Position numbers and translations under genes: made by a program
The notes under the pieces: model-generated
Databases searched by the model: none
Seen by the model: the letters and a program-made list of their open reading frames with translations, nothing else
What the model was told of the DNA's origin: nothing
DNA from: Linum tenue
Lineage: Eukaryota; Streptophyta; Magnoliopsida; Malpighiales; Linaceae
Assembly (NCBI GenBank): GCA_946122785.1
Contig: CAMGYJ010000011.1
Location: 39,892,513 to 39,956,512 of the forward strand
Length of the DNA stretch: 64,000 bases
Reading direction: 5' to 3'
Part shown: positions 31,291 through 41,281 of the stretch, one piece after another
How the letters are laid out: each line of letters starts with the position of its first letter
Position numbering within the stretch: position 1 is the stretch's first letter

Positions 31291-32292
31291 GATGCGCCGA
31301 TGCGGGACTGAGCCAGGCACGAGGGAATCAATCAAAGGCTAAGTCAAGAGAAAGAAACGAGAAATTGAAAAGACCAGGTCCAGGTTCAGATCCATCCAAG
31401 GCCCGTTGAACTTTGGGTTTGACCCACTACTACTAATTGGTCCTTCTTCTATATATATATATATATTTTTTTTTTTCTCTCGCGGACACAGTCCTCTCGA
31501 TTATATATTTGTTTATCAGTGGCGATATGAAGATAAGATACGGTCTTCAGTCTTTACTGACACTGTCAATTCTCTCCCAACTTACATTTCTTCAAGTTGT
31601 TTTGAGGTTTTTTGAGGGCCTGGTCAATTCTAAAGGCTCTGTTTGTCCTTTCTCCTCGTCTGCTTGGGTCAAAGTTTGACACTCGAAAGTGAAACGGACA
31701 ACTTTGCTTCACCCAGATTATGTGATAAGAGGTACCTGGGATAGCTTTATTTGGGGCTAAGTTGGAGACACTGGGAGCTATTTACAAAAGGAATCATTTG
31801 CTCAAATGTAAACATTTGAAAAATGTAGATATTTGTATATATACTGTTTGTTTAACAATTTTAGATGAATCATTCATAAATAGGTAGTTTGTACTGTTAT
31901 AATTTTGCCTTACATTCAATATTTCATTATCTTATTTCCTATCCTCATAAAACCAATCATGTAATAAAAAAAATACATATGATTACAAGTCATCTCTAAT
32001 ACTTTCTAATATTAAATAATATTTTTATGCTAAATTTCTTTATAAAAGGTAATGACTACACAAATCTCACATTCTGGCTTACGACTTATTTTTTAAAGTA
32101 ACAACTCTATTAATCCTCCTCGCCACTTGTGAAATTTGGCAGAAAGGAAAAATTAGGTAATAGATGAAAGAATGGTAGGAAAAATAAGAGGAGAAAACCA
32201 AGGATAAAAATGGGTTTATAAAAAAAAACGATAAGGACATAATTAAAAAGTTAAGCTAAAATAATTAGTCATTTGGAAATGACTCAATACTG
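31291..32292. other. AT-rich intergenic DNA
   Basis: Contains a TA microsatellite followed by a T tract at about 31450-31477. Otherwise no gene, repeat pair or RNA feature is evident. Confidence 0.5.
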
Positions 32293-33318
32293 CAGCGGCG
32301 GATCCAAGACATAAGAGAGCATTGGGCCGCATTTGAACAGATCGAATATTAGATACCATAAACAAAAATATATAATAATATAGTTTTCGTTACAATGCCA
32401 ATTGTACAAGAAGGTCTTTTAATTTAGCAAATCCATCCATAATAGAATCTCTATCGATACTGATAATATACTCTTTTTTAAAGAAAATAGCTAAGTAATC
32501 AACGAGAAATTCATCGCTTATATTGTTGCATAAATCAATGTTCATGTTCCATTGCTGAAAATTCTCTCTCCAGTCTCCATGGTAGTTGTTGAAACGACTA
32601 GGTCAACACTAAACAATTCAATCGACAAATCAATTTATATTGTGTGTTCATCCATGTTTCCTCCAGCTTCTCTAGTAATTTTGCAATATAAGAAACTTTA
32701 TCTTCCTCACATGAGTAGCGCATTCTCCAAAGAATGCACCTCATAGTCTTTAAAGTCTTGAGGCTAAACTCATGAGCAAGTTTGTAAATATTTTCTTCAT
32801 CAAAACATAAGAAAGAACGGTTAGAATCTAGTACCCCACTCAATTGAGGGAATACTCAGCAAGTTTGTAAATATTTTCTTAATCAAAAGAATGGAAAGAA
32901 AACCAGCTCGACGGACTGGCGGAGAAATCTATTTCGGGTTTGATCGTCTCCTCGTTCTTATTTTGTTTTCGGAGATTGGAAATTTTTTTGAATTTTGCAA
33001 GGAAGGATGTGCTTTAGTTTAGAGTTTTTTATTTTATTTTAATGAAATTTACACTTATAGGTTTTCATGTCTTTTTTCAAATAAAATCAACCGGGCTATA
33101 AAAAATTATTATAAATTTAGAGTAATGGCTTGGATATGTTCATCTGAACCATTTTCCTAGTTACACAAAATCCTATTATCAAATAAGACTAGACAGAATT
33201 TTAAATAGCACTGGGCCAAATACCTAAATCGAAAAAATTTATAAGCACTAAACTAACTCTGGATGCGGAGGAAGGCTGGGCCGGGGCCTGGGTTGGCCCA
33301 GCCCTAGATTCGCCACTG
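32293..33318 (-). mobile_element. Decayed hAT element
   Basis: The ends read CAGCGGCGGATC at 32293 and, inverted, CAGTGGCGAATC at 33318 (10 of 12 match), the terminal type of TTF-finger hAT elements. CTCAATA flanks both sides (32283-32289, three bases off, and 33319-33325), consistent with an eroded target duplication. The interior holds a transposase C-terminus remnant on the minus strand. Confidence 0.65.
32403..32843 (-). pseudogene. hAT transposase C-terminal (dimerisation) remnant
   Basis: An 81-codon open segment (32843-32598) has 'FDEENIYKLAHEFS' and 'YKLICRLNCLVLT', matching the pattern of hAT dimerisation regions. Past its stop, in other frames, come 'TMETGERIFS' and then 'NISDEFLVDYLAIF' with 'DSIMDGFAKLKD', matching the family's terminal 'DCLVTYIEK...I..FQ.MKTR' block. 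Frameshifts separate these pieces. The DDE-bearing part of the transposase is absent. Confidence 0.65.
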
Positions 33319-34269
33319 CTCAATAGAGTCATTTGGGACTTTTGTATGAGCCAAATGACTCATGTAATATTTTATTAGCAAACGAGTTATTTCGTACTAA
33401 ATAATTCGATTAAGTCATTTGGTACCAAATGACTCAAGCAAACGACCCCGGACTTGGTTTCATTATATTTTGGCAAGAGAATGACTCGTCTGAGGATGGA
33501 TTATGGTTAAATTTTTTGAGATTTGTATGTATACGATACGGTTAATTCCTTCTTATTTTGTTATTCAATGATCAAATTCGGAGTTTTCAGAGAGTGGCGG
33601 CATGATTTATCATCCAGACACAGTATCGCAAGATCAATTTCTTGAGGCTTTCCAAAAAAAAAAAAAAAAAAAAAAAAAGATCAATTTCTTGAGATTTGTA
33701 CGATGTAATTTAACCGCTATAAATCTATTTTTAACTAGATTATTTAGAAAATAAACGAAAGGTCATACAATTAAAGTATGCATATATCACCCGCTCTTTT
33801 TAGTCTAGTGGTAATACGACAAAAATATGTATATATTATATATCACCTCTTTAAATTTAAAGTTCTATTAAAGAGAAACGCACCCTTTTTTTTTTTGTTT
33901 GTTTATAGAGAAAAACGCACCTTTCTTGACTATTTATGTCAAAGCAAGATAAGATTTTCTTATCACAGAATAGTTAACCAAACACCAGATACGCGGTATA
34001 TGAGAAAGATTTACCTAATAAAGCATAGACTTAGCAACTAAATATACAAATTAATTATTAACGATGCATGAAAAGCTAGAAGAGGCATTAAGGGTTCGTG
34101 CACCTGCATAATTAGTACAGAGTTGAAAATACAGCTTTCTTGACTTCCTTGTCTTATAATTTTATTTATCATGCCAGGTTCCCAGTTAAAAAAAATGTTT
34201 ATTATGCATCCTATCTTGTCCTTGCTCTAGAAGAAGAACCTCCTAATTACAATCAAATAATTACCTTTT
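33319..34269. other. AT-rich intergenic DNA
   Basis: Between the hAT remnant and the copia element. Repeats of CAAATGACTCA near 33350-33440 hint at an unresolved older insertion. It includes the poly(A) scar listed separately. No gene is seen. Confidence 0.45.
33631..33693 (+). mobile_element. Minimal retroposition scar: 7 bp plus poly(A) between 16-bp direct repeats
   Basis: AGATCAATTTCTTGAG occurs at 33631-33646 and again at 33678-33693. Between them lie GCTTTCC and about 25 A. A long target duplication with an A tract at one end is what LINE-type target-primed retroposition leaves, here with almost the whole insert truncated. Confidence 0.65.
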
Positions 34270-34533
34270 TATTATCTAAACATTAATATGACCACTACAT
34301 TAGATGTATTATTGGCTGTTACATCTAACCTCTTAACTCCTTCCAATTCTTCATTCATTTTCACATTCATGTATATTGATTGTAAGAATGTAGAGGTTAT
34401 GTGATGCGTACTTATAAATAGAGGATCTTCTTATACTAAGGGACATATGAATAAGAAAGCTTTATTCTCGCTCTCTTCTTGTGTCTCTACTCTTACTCTT
34501 GTGTCTATTACTCTTTCTTGTTATTTCATAACA
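34270..34533 (+). repeat. 5' LTR of the TA...CA copia element
   Basis: 264 bp with TATAAATA at 34413-34420 as likely promoter. It shares the 3' half closely with 36679-36945, including the CTTCTTGTGTCTCTACTC stretch. Confidence 0.85.
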
Positions 34534-34771
34534 CGCTATCACCACGAAGCTCTAGCAACCTTAGGCAAGAAAGATTCATTGTTAACACATCTATCTTCTC
34601 TTTTTATTCTTATTGAGATTATCTTATTACAATTCTTTCATTACACTAAAACAAATGCAACTAATTTATCATAATAGATCATCCATGGATATTTTACCTA
34701 GTACTTGAATTGTGTTGCTCTTTGGGTTGTAATTGGATTTACACTATTATACAATCTTATAATATATGAGT

Positions 34772-35394
34772 CAAAGCCTAGCGTACATCCGGACGTACCC
34801 TAGCCTACCGTACACCCATTGAGTTTTGCTATTTAGACAATGAATTAACCGGAGTTTGGGGCATGATATTATACCCTAACCCTTAATGGTGAATCCCAGT
34901 CCGCAATTAACTAACCCAAAACATAATATTCATTTAATCTTGAAATGAAAATCAATAGTTCTGATTCGTCAAAATTATTATTGATTTTCATTTTAAGATT
35001 AAACGGATCTCATGATTTGGGTTAGAAAACTAGGGACTGGGGTTTATCCATTAGTGGTTAGGGTATAGTATCATGTCCAAAACTCTGGTTAATTCATGAT
35101 CTAAATAGACAAACTCAAACGGGCGTACGGTAGTCTAACGTACGCTAGCCTGAACCATGGCAAAGGCTAGCGTACGCCCGGACGTATTCTAGCCTACCGT
35201 ACGCCCGTTGAGTTTTGCCATTTAGACAATGAATTACCCGGAGTTTGGGGCATGATATTATACCCTGACCCCTAATGGGTGAACCCTAGTCCACAAATCA
35301 CTAACCCAAAACATAATATTCATTTAATTTTGAAATGAACATCAATGGTTCTTATTCGTCAAAATTATTGTTGATTTTCATTTTAAGATTAAAC
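34772..35394. repeat. Three-copy foldback block (direct and inverted ~180-bp arms)
   Basis: Arm A (34774-34957) is followed after a 20-bp loop by its inverted complement (34978-35152), and then by a second direct copy of arm A (35162-35346) plus the start of another inverted arm that breaks off near 35394. The arms share GCGTACG, CCTACCGTAC, AATGAATTA and AAAATCAATA blocks. A transcript through 34774-35152 would fold into a long imperfect hairpin. No coding capacity. The whole block sits inside the copia element. Confidence 0.85.
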
Positions 35395-35844
35395 GCTCAG
35401 TAAATGTATCTTTTCACCAGAATCAAAAGATAAAAACATTATATACAGTTTCCCTCGTACGCCAAAATATGTTATGAAACACATATATGTTATTATTTTT
35501 ATTTTACAATAAATGAATGAAATTAAATTCAATCATATGTTATGTGATAGTAATATTTCAATACAAATTATTTAAATTTCAAAATTCGAGTATTTTAATT
35601 TAAAATTAATTTTCCATAATTTTATTATCTTGTAATATACAACGGTTTTATTTCACCTAGTTTAATCATATCATTATTTTTTATTTATATAGAATTATTT
35701 CTTATATTAATTCATTTTCTATATTTTGTGAAGAATGAATCTTCTCATGCTTAGTCCCAAGATAATAAAAAAAGCACAATGTGTGTCTTATCGATAGTGC
35801 ATCGACACATACAATCTTGAAGGATATATTTTTCTTATCCTGAA
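35395..35844. other. AT-rich filler inside the copia element
   Basis: Very AT-rich sequence between the foldback block and the pol remnant. Nothing identifiable. Confidence 0.5.
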
Positions 35845-36560
35845 ATGCGAGAAGCAAATGTTAGTACCATATCCGGAAATACTAATTTAAGTGAAGGCTC
35901 CGGAAGAGCTAGTGTATTCTTAAAAGGAGGAACCAAATTATATATTGATGAAGACTTATACTCTTCAAAGTCTCTAAGAAATTTATTAAGCTACAAAGAT
36001 ATTCGCCGAAATGGATATCATATTGAGACAAAATGAAGAAGAGAATGAAGCGTATATTATGATAACAAATATGGTCTCTGGTAAGAAATACATATTGGAG
36101 AAATTGCCTACCATTTATTCAGGTGCATCGAAGTTAAATTTAGTGGGATATGCAGATGCAGGATATCTCTCAAATCCACACAATGGTAGATCTCAGACAG
36201 GATATTTGTTCACTTGTGGTGGTACAACCATTTTGTGGCGACCCACAAAACAAACTATAACAGTCACATCATCCAATCATGCGGAAATCTTAGCAATTCA
36301 CGAGGCAAGTCGTGAATGTGTTTGGTTAAGACCTATAATTCAATACATCAGAGAATCTTGTGGACTATCTCCATGAAAAATGATCCCGACGACCATGTAT
36401 GACGATAATGCAGCATGCAGTGCTCTATTAAAGGAAGGATACATCAAAGAGGATAGAACAAAACATATTCCACTCAAGCTCTTTTTCACTCATGATCTTC
36501 AAAAGAGTGGTGAAATAATTGTTCAAAAGTCCGTTCAAGTGAGAATCTAGCAGATTTATT
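35845..36560 (+). pseudogene. Copia pol remnant: GAG-pre-integrase part fused to RNase H
   Basis: The first segment has 'LYIDEDLYSSKSLRNLLSYK', from the protease/GAG-pre-integrase junction. After a frame change near 36030 the sequence passes directly into RNase H: 'LVGYADAGYLSNPHNGRSQ', 'SSNHAEILAIHEASRECVW' and, beyond a stop at 36374-36376, 'YDDNAACSALLKEGYIK'. Integrase and RT are deleted between the two parts. A 26-bp piece, CTTTTTCACTCATGATCTTC onward, is duplicated at 36480 and 36587. Confidence 0.85.
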
Positions 36561-36678
36561 CACCAAGTCACTCTCGATGACAATCTTTTTCACTCATGAT
36601 CTTCAAAAGAGCTGATGTGATCATGAGGGGAAGCATATAAGATAGCATAATACAATCTAGTGGTCATCCAAGGGGAAA

Positions 36679-36945
36679 TATTATGTAAATATTAATATGG
36701 ATGACCATTGCATTAGATGCACTATTGGATGTATTTGTAACATCTCGACCCATTCCACTTCTCCATTCATTTTCACATTCATGTATATTAATTGTAAGAA
36801 TGCAGAGGTTATGTGATGTGTGCCTATAAATAGAGGATCTTCTTGTACTAAGTAACATATGAATAAAAAAGCTCTATTCTCTTTCTCTTCTTGTGTCTCT
36901 ACTCTTACTCTTGTGTCCGTTCCTCTTCCTTGTTATTTCATAACA
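36679..36945 (+). repeat. 3' LTR of the TA...CA copia element
   Basis: 267 bp, preceded by the purine tract AAGGGGAAA at 36670-36678 and followed by the target duplication CTTTT. Confidence 0.85.
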
Positions 36946-36950
36946 CTTTT

Positions 36951-37657
36951 ACTCTTTTTATGAAATAATTACCTTTACTTTCTAAATTTTTTTTATAATA
37001 ATCACCCTTTTTTCATGTTTAATTGCATCCGTTGATTCAATGATGTTAAACAATCTAATAATTTCTTTTTTGCATCAGCATACACATAATTAAATAATCT
37101 AATTCAACAATTTATTCTAGAGGTGACAAATGAATAGGTAGGTTTATGGATTGGATTGATGACCAAATTGACATCTAGACTTTGGACCATCAGAAATTTT
37201 TTGAAAAGTTGAGGCACAAAAATATCTTTAAAAATATTTAGGTACAAAATGCAAGTTTCTAATAATACTTTTTATTAAAAAATTCAAGTTTAGGCATCAA
37301 ATTGTAAAATATATAAGTATTAAAATATAATTTTAAATAACTCATTAATCAAATCAATGAATCCACCAATTTAGTGGATTTGAATTAAACAAATTGAATT
37401 TAAATAGATCAAAATTAGTTGAATGTTTAGTGGATGAATTGAATTATTAGACTGTTCAAATAATCAGTTGGTACAATTAATAGTCATCTCTAATATATTC
37501 TATTAAAAGTGGTTGGTACAATAATGTTACACATATTATTCGGTTGTAATTAATCAGTTGAAGATATTAGATATTGATTTTTCCTATTTTAGAAACATGA
37601 GTTATAGCAGAGAATGGTCCTTAATTAGTCAATAAATGCTTTAGTAGTTGACTAATT
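36951..37657. other. AT-rich intergenic DNA
   Basis: Includes a stretch (37118-37450) resembling the MITE at 61254 in its GGATTGGATT and 'gtaccaaaat'-like blocks, but without recognisable ends. No gene. Confidence 0.4.
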
Positions 37658-37665
37658 TAAATAAC

Positions 37666-37928
37666 TAGGGGTGTGCAAACCGGACCACACCAGATCAAAC
37701 CGTTGTTGAGACCGGACCGTACCAGACCGAGTAAAATGCGGTCCGGTCCTTGGTCCTAATGAATTTTATAATTACTGAAGAAATGGTGGACCGAGCTCAT
37801 ATTTGGACTGAACCGGACCAAATACAAGAATGGTCCGGTCCTTGGTCCTAACATGTCTTTCACTAATGGACCACGGTTTTCATGAGTTTGGTCCGGTTTG
37901 GACCGAACCGAACCGTTGCACACCCCTA
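37666..37928. mobile_element. hAT-type MITE (263 bp)
   Basis: Perfect 13-bp inverted ends TAGGGGTGTGCAA, subterminal GGTCCGGT repeats, and a perfect 8-bp target duplication TAAATAAC at 37658-37665 and 37929-37936. Confidence 0.92.
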
Positions 37929-37936
37929 TAAATAAC

Positions 37937-38526
37937 TACACACTCCAAGTGGGATAGTTTGGTTATCCTGGAATTCGAAAGTCGGAAGTTGAAGGTGAAA
38001 TGATTATCTTTTGAAACCTTATTAGGATTGTAATAGTACCAATAAATGGATCGATATAGTAATATAACTTTTCAGAAAGAGAAATTTTCAAAATCTATGT
38101 TTTTTTCATTGGAATCAGCCACATATTCAATATTTGAAAATGAGAATAAGAATTGATCACGAGATTAAGAAGATAGTTAGAGAATGACAAGTTCACAAAT
38201 CACTTCAATTTAACTTTGGTCTTACTGTTCATTTTATTAATGGGGAGGTCAATCGAAAATGTGTTGTAGTTGGAGTATTGAATTCGTAAGTACATTGCAA
38301 ATGACAAAAAACCTTGTTTTCTCACTTGCTAGATTGTGTCTCTGATTACTAACTTAATCTAGTTTTATGTGCATTTGATGGAAACTTCAATTAAGAAAAG
38401 AGTAATTAAATGATTTAAATCCCATTTATTTATTGAAGAAATCCCTCTCCGCTTTTTCCTTTGACTTGCTCTCATTCAATACTTCCTCACATTACACCAT
38501 TAGCCAGCCAATTCCTCCCTCCGCCC
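37937..38526. other. Upstream region of the VQ gene
   Basis: Promoter-side DNA between the MITE and the TATA element. No defined operator could be assigned. Confidence 0.45.
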
Positions 38527-38537
38527 TTTATATTTTA
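38527..38537 (+). promoter_or_regulatory. Likely TATA element of the VQ gene
   Basis: TTTATATTTTA lies about 190 bp upstream of the chosen ATG. It would place the transcription start near 38560, leaving a CT-rich leader with CTTCTT repeats and arguing against the in-frame ATG at 38551. Confidence 0.45.
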
Positions 38538-38718
38538 CTACACAACAATTATGCTTCTCCACTTTTCCTCCTCCAACTCCTCACTTCATCACCACCGCCA
38601 CCGCCACCACCACCGTCTTCCCTCGCGATCTGCTGCTCTTCAAAATCCCTCTTCCGGAAACGGCAACCCTTCACCTGGTGGCGCCGCCGCTTCTTCTTCT
38701 TCTTCTTACCCTTCCCCA

Positions 38719-39558
38719 ATGGATTCATTCGATTTCCCGGTCGCCAGATCCCCTCGGAAAGAGCTCCAGGGTCCCCGCCCGCCGGCGCTCAAAGTCCGCA
38801 AAGATTCCCACAAAATTAAGAAGCCTCCCGTCGCTCCCAACCCCAATCCACACCCACACACCATCCAGCAGCATCAATCCCAGCCGCAGTCGCAGCCACG
38901 CGCCCCCGTCATAATCTACACGGTTTCCCCCAAAGTGATTCACACCAATCCCGGCGATTTCATGAACCTAGTTCAACGCCTCACCGGCTCTTCCTCCGCC
39001 GCGGCCTCCTCCTCCTCCTCCAATCCTTTCAACGACGACCCCGGCGCGATGTCGCCAGCAGCCAGGTACGCGACGATTGAGAAAGCGAAGTCGCCCAAGG
39101 ATAAGGGGAATTCATCGATTTATCCGCAGAGTGGGAATGGGGATTTGGGGGATTTTTTCATGGAAGGGGTAGAAATGGGTCAACTGATGGGGGGATCTCA
39201 ACAGGGCTTGTTGCCGCCAGGGATACTGTCTCCGGGACCGGCTTCCCTGCCGCCGATATCTTCGAGCTTCTTCTTCTCTCCACCGTCGTCGGCGACGGCG
39301 GCGGATCCGAGTTCGATAGGGTTTTTCCACGACCTTGTAAGCCCCGCGGGGCAACTACAGAGCGGCAGGAATTTCTTGGAGAGCGGGCTGTTGCCGAGCC
39401 CGTCGAGCTTCGTCGCTGGCTTCTCTCCGCACATGAATTTCGTCGCCGGGTTCTCCCCCCACACGAATTTCGTCACCGGGTTCTCGCCGCAGACGAATTC
39501 GCCGTTCCCGTCGATTGACCTCTTCAACAATTTCAACTCCGGCAACTTTGACTTCTGA
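38719..39558 (+). CDS. VQ-motif protein, MKS1 (VQ21)-like
   Basis: An intronless 279-codon gene, as is usual for VQ genes. The start at 38719 is chosen because the product then begins like MKS1, with 'GPRPPALKVRKDSHKIKKPP' at residues 18-37; the open frame extends upstream without similarity. 'APVIIYTVSPKVIHT' precedes the VQ motif 'FMNLVQRLTG' at residues 81-90. VQ proteins bind the C-terminal WRKY domain; MKS1 is a substrate of MPK4 and couples it to WRKY33/25 in defence signalling. Several Ser-Pro sites ('ARSPRK', 'AMSPAA', 'AKSPKD', 'ILSPGP', 'LVSPAG') are possible MAP-kinase targets. Ser-rich runs flank the motif and a threefold 10-residue repeat lies near the C-terminus. Nuclear location is inferred from the family. 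Confidence 0.9.
   Translation: MDSFDFPVARSPRKELQGPRPPALKVRKDSHKIKKPPVAPNPNPHPHTIQQHQSQPQSQPRAPVIIYTVSPKVIHTNPGDFMNLVQRLTGSSSAAASSSSSNPFNDDPGAMSPAARYATIEKAKSPKDKGNSSIYPQSGNGDLGDFFMEGVEMGQLMGGSQQGLLPPGILSPGPASLPPISSSFFFSPPSSATAADPSSIGFFHDLVSPAGQLQSGRNFLESGLLPSPSSFVAGFSPHMNFVAGFSPHTNFVTGFSPQTNSPFPSIDLFNNFNSGNFDF
39406..39495 (+). repeat. Three 30-bp repeats coding NFVAGFSPHT-type units
   Basis: Units at 39406-39435, 39436-39465 and 39466-39495 encode SFVAGFSPHM, NFVAGFSPHT and NFVTGFSPQT. Each adds one Ser-Pro site to the VQ protein. Confidence 0.9.
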
Positions 39559-40297
39559 TGAGAAATTCGTTTTATCATTTTTACTTTTTTTTTTTTTTTG
39601 GTTTTCCTGGTTCACAATTATTTCGTAGCGCTCATCTCATGGATGACGGACGCTGACTCAGATTCCAGGGGTAGAAGTGGAATTTGACTGGGAGTAGGAG
39701 GGGTAGATTGGAAAATTTGTGTGAATGATTTTTCTTTTATAAATAATTTGGGTAGGTTAGCTAGTTGGGACATTTAATGGGATTTTACTTTTGAGGAAGA
39801 AGAGAAGAAAAACAAATTGGGAAATGGTGGGCCCACCGAGTTGATAGGGAAAGGCAATTTAAGCTCACTACTCATCATTTTCTCTTCTTGTTTTGTTTCT
39901 CTAATTTTCTTAGTTTTTATTTCCCACTTTTCTTGATGTCTCGTAAATTGAATACTTATTTATGAGAATATACCAAATTCTTTTTCTTTCATGTACTCAA
40001 ATTGAGATGGACTTGGGAAGCAATAAACAAAAATTAGCAATTTGATGATATAGTCTTTTGTTTTGCTTCCTATTTATTTTAAATAATCCTTGACATGTAA
40101 GATTTTGTCTTTTGGTTAATGACATTGTTGTGGTACTAGTGCTTGGGTGTGTAGGATATTGTTCTTATGATTCACCTGGATTAATATACACTTGTACTTC
40201 AATTATGAAAACAATTTCGCATTGTTTTCTTGGAAATAAAGCAACTGATTCAACGGAAAAAAAATAGTTTCATTAAATGTGTTTTTTTTATTGTTTA
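39559..40297. other. 3' UTR and flank of the VQ gene
   Basis: AT-rich, with T tracts just after the stop. No further gene. Confidence 0.5.
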
Positions 40298-40755
40298 GGG
40301 GTCGTTTGGATGGATAATTGGCAAGGTGGTATTTGTAGACACAAATAATTCATTTTTTGGATTTGTAATATTTATGTGGTATTTGGGAAAATTGGAAAGT
40401 TATATTATCTTGTTTGGATGAACCAAAACATATGACTTATTTACATGTGGTAATTAGTAACATGAAGTGGTGAAATACCATATTGCCCTCAACACTTGGT
40501 TTTATTTCACAAATTATCTTGGCTTAATTAGTTAGCTGCTATTTTATGTTCATCCCCTGGAAATTACATATCTTCTAATTAACATGCTTTTGCAATTGCA
40601 GGGAAGAATAACAACGAAATGGGGTTAAAACATAAATTAGCATAAGGTAAGCTACCTTGTACAGCAACACACCTGTAGGGACCAAACAACAAATCTACAA
40701 AACCCTCCAGCAACCATCAATTGAAAAAAAAGCTCTTCTAATTGGATGCTCTGTT

Positions 40756-40983
40756 TGTAACATCCCGAACATTTTCTTGACGAAGATATTGTCCGTTTTG
40801 ACTTCTCATAAGGTCACCCATCCTTGTTGTACTCCACACTGAGCACGTTTAACTTCGGAGTTCTCATAAAAACTCCTCCATTTCACCCCAAAACGCGTCT
40901 TGTCATTTAAAGCCGGTTTCCTACTTGTGAACCATGGATTTCTCCCGTGCTTTGTCGATGTGGGATTTGTCTAAGGTGTTACA
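40756..40983 (-). repeat. 3' LTR of the TRIM
   Basis: 228 bp, containing the typical GATGTGGGATTTG...AAGGTGTTACA end. It lacks about 44 bp (GGGCCTCAACCC region) found in the other LTR. Confidence 0.85.
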
Positions 40984-41062
40984 TACACCCACCCCCCTGC
41001 CCCTTGGGACTCAACGCCCTCGTTGAAGTTTGCCCCACCATCGTTCAAGAGGGACGCGGAGA

Positions 41063-41075
41063 GGCTCTGATACCA
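41063..41075 (-). other. Primer-binding site of the TRIM (initiator tRNA-Met)
   Basis: The minus strand reads TGGTATCAGAGCC, complementary to the 3' end of initiator tRNA-Met, two bases inside the 5' LTR. Confidence 0.85.
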
Positions 41076-41281
41076 CTTGTAACATCCTGAACCTTTTCCC
41101 GACGAAGATATTGTCCGCTTTGGGCCTCAACCCTCACGGTTTTCGACATGGGGTGCAATTCAAGGTGACTTCCCATAAGGTCACCCATCATTGTTGTACT
41201 CCACACTAAGCACGTTTAACTTCAGATTTCTCATAAGAACTCCTCCATTTCACCCAAAAACGCGTCTTGTCATTTAAGGCC

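Larger units (their letters stand above)
34270..36945 (+). mobile_element. Copia deletion derivative with TA...CA LTR ends
   Basis: LTRs at 34270-34533 and 36679-36945, with a perfect 5-bp target duplication CTTTT (34265-34269 and 36946-36950). Both LTRs begin TATTAT and end CATAACA, a non-canonical TA...CA pair. After the 5' LTR comes CGCTATCACCACGAAGCTC, the usual leader of one common plant copia group. Gag, integrase and RT are missing; the space is filled by a foldback repeat block and AT-rich DNA. A fused pol remnant lies at 35845-36560. Confidence 0.88.

Noticed and set aside
38461..38718. N-terminal extension of the VQ protein (including an ATG at 38551)
   Set aside because: The extension is low-complexity, starts close to the likely TATA element, and MKS1-like similarity begins at 38719.
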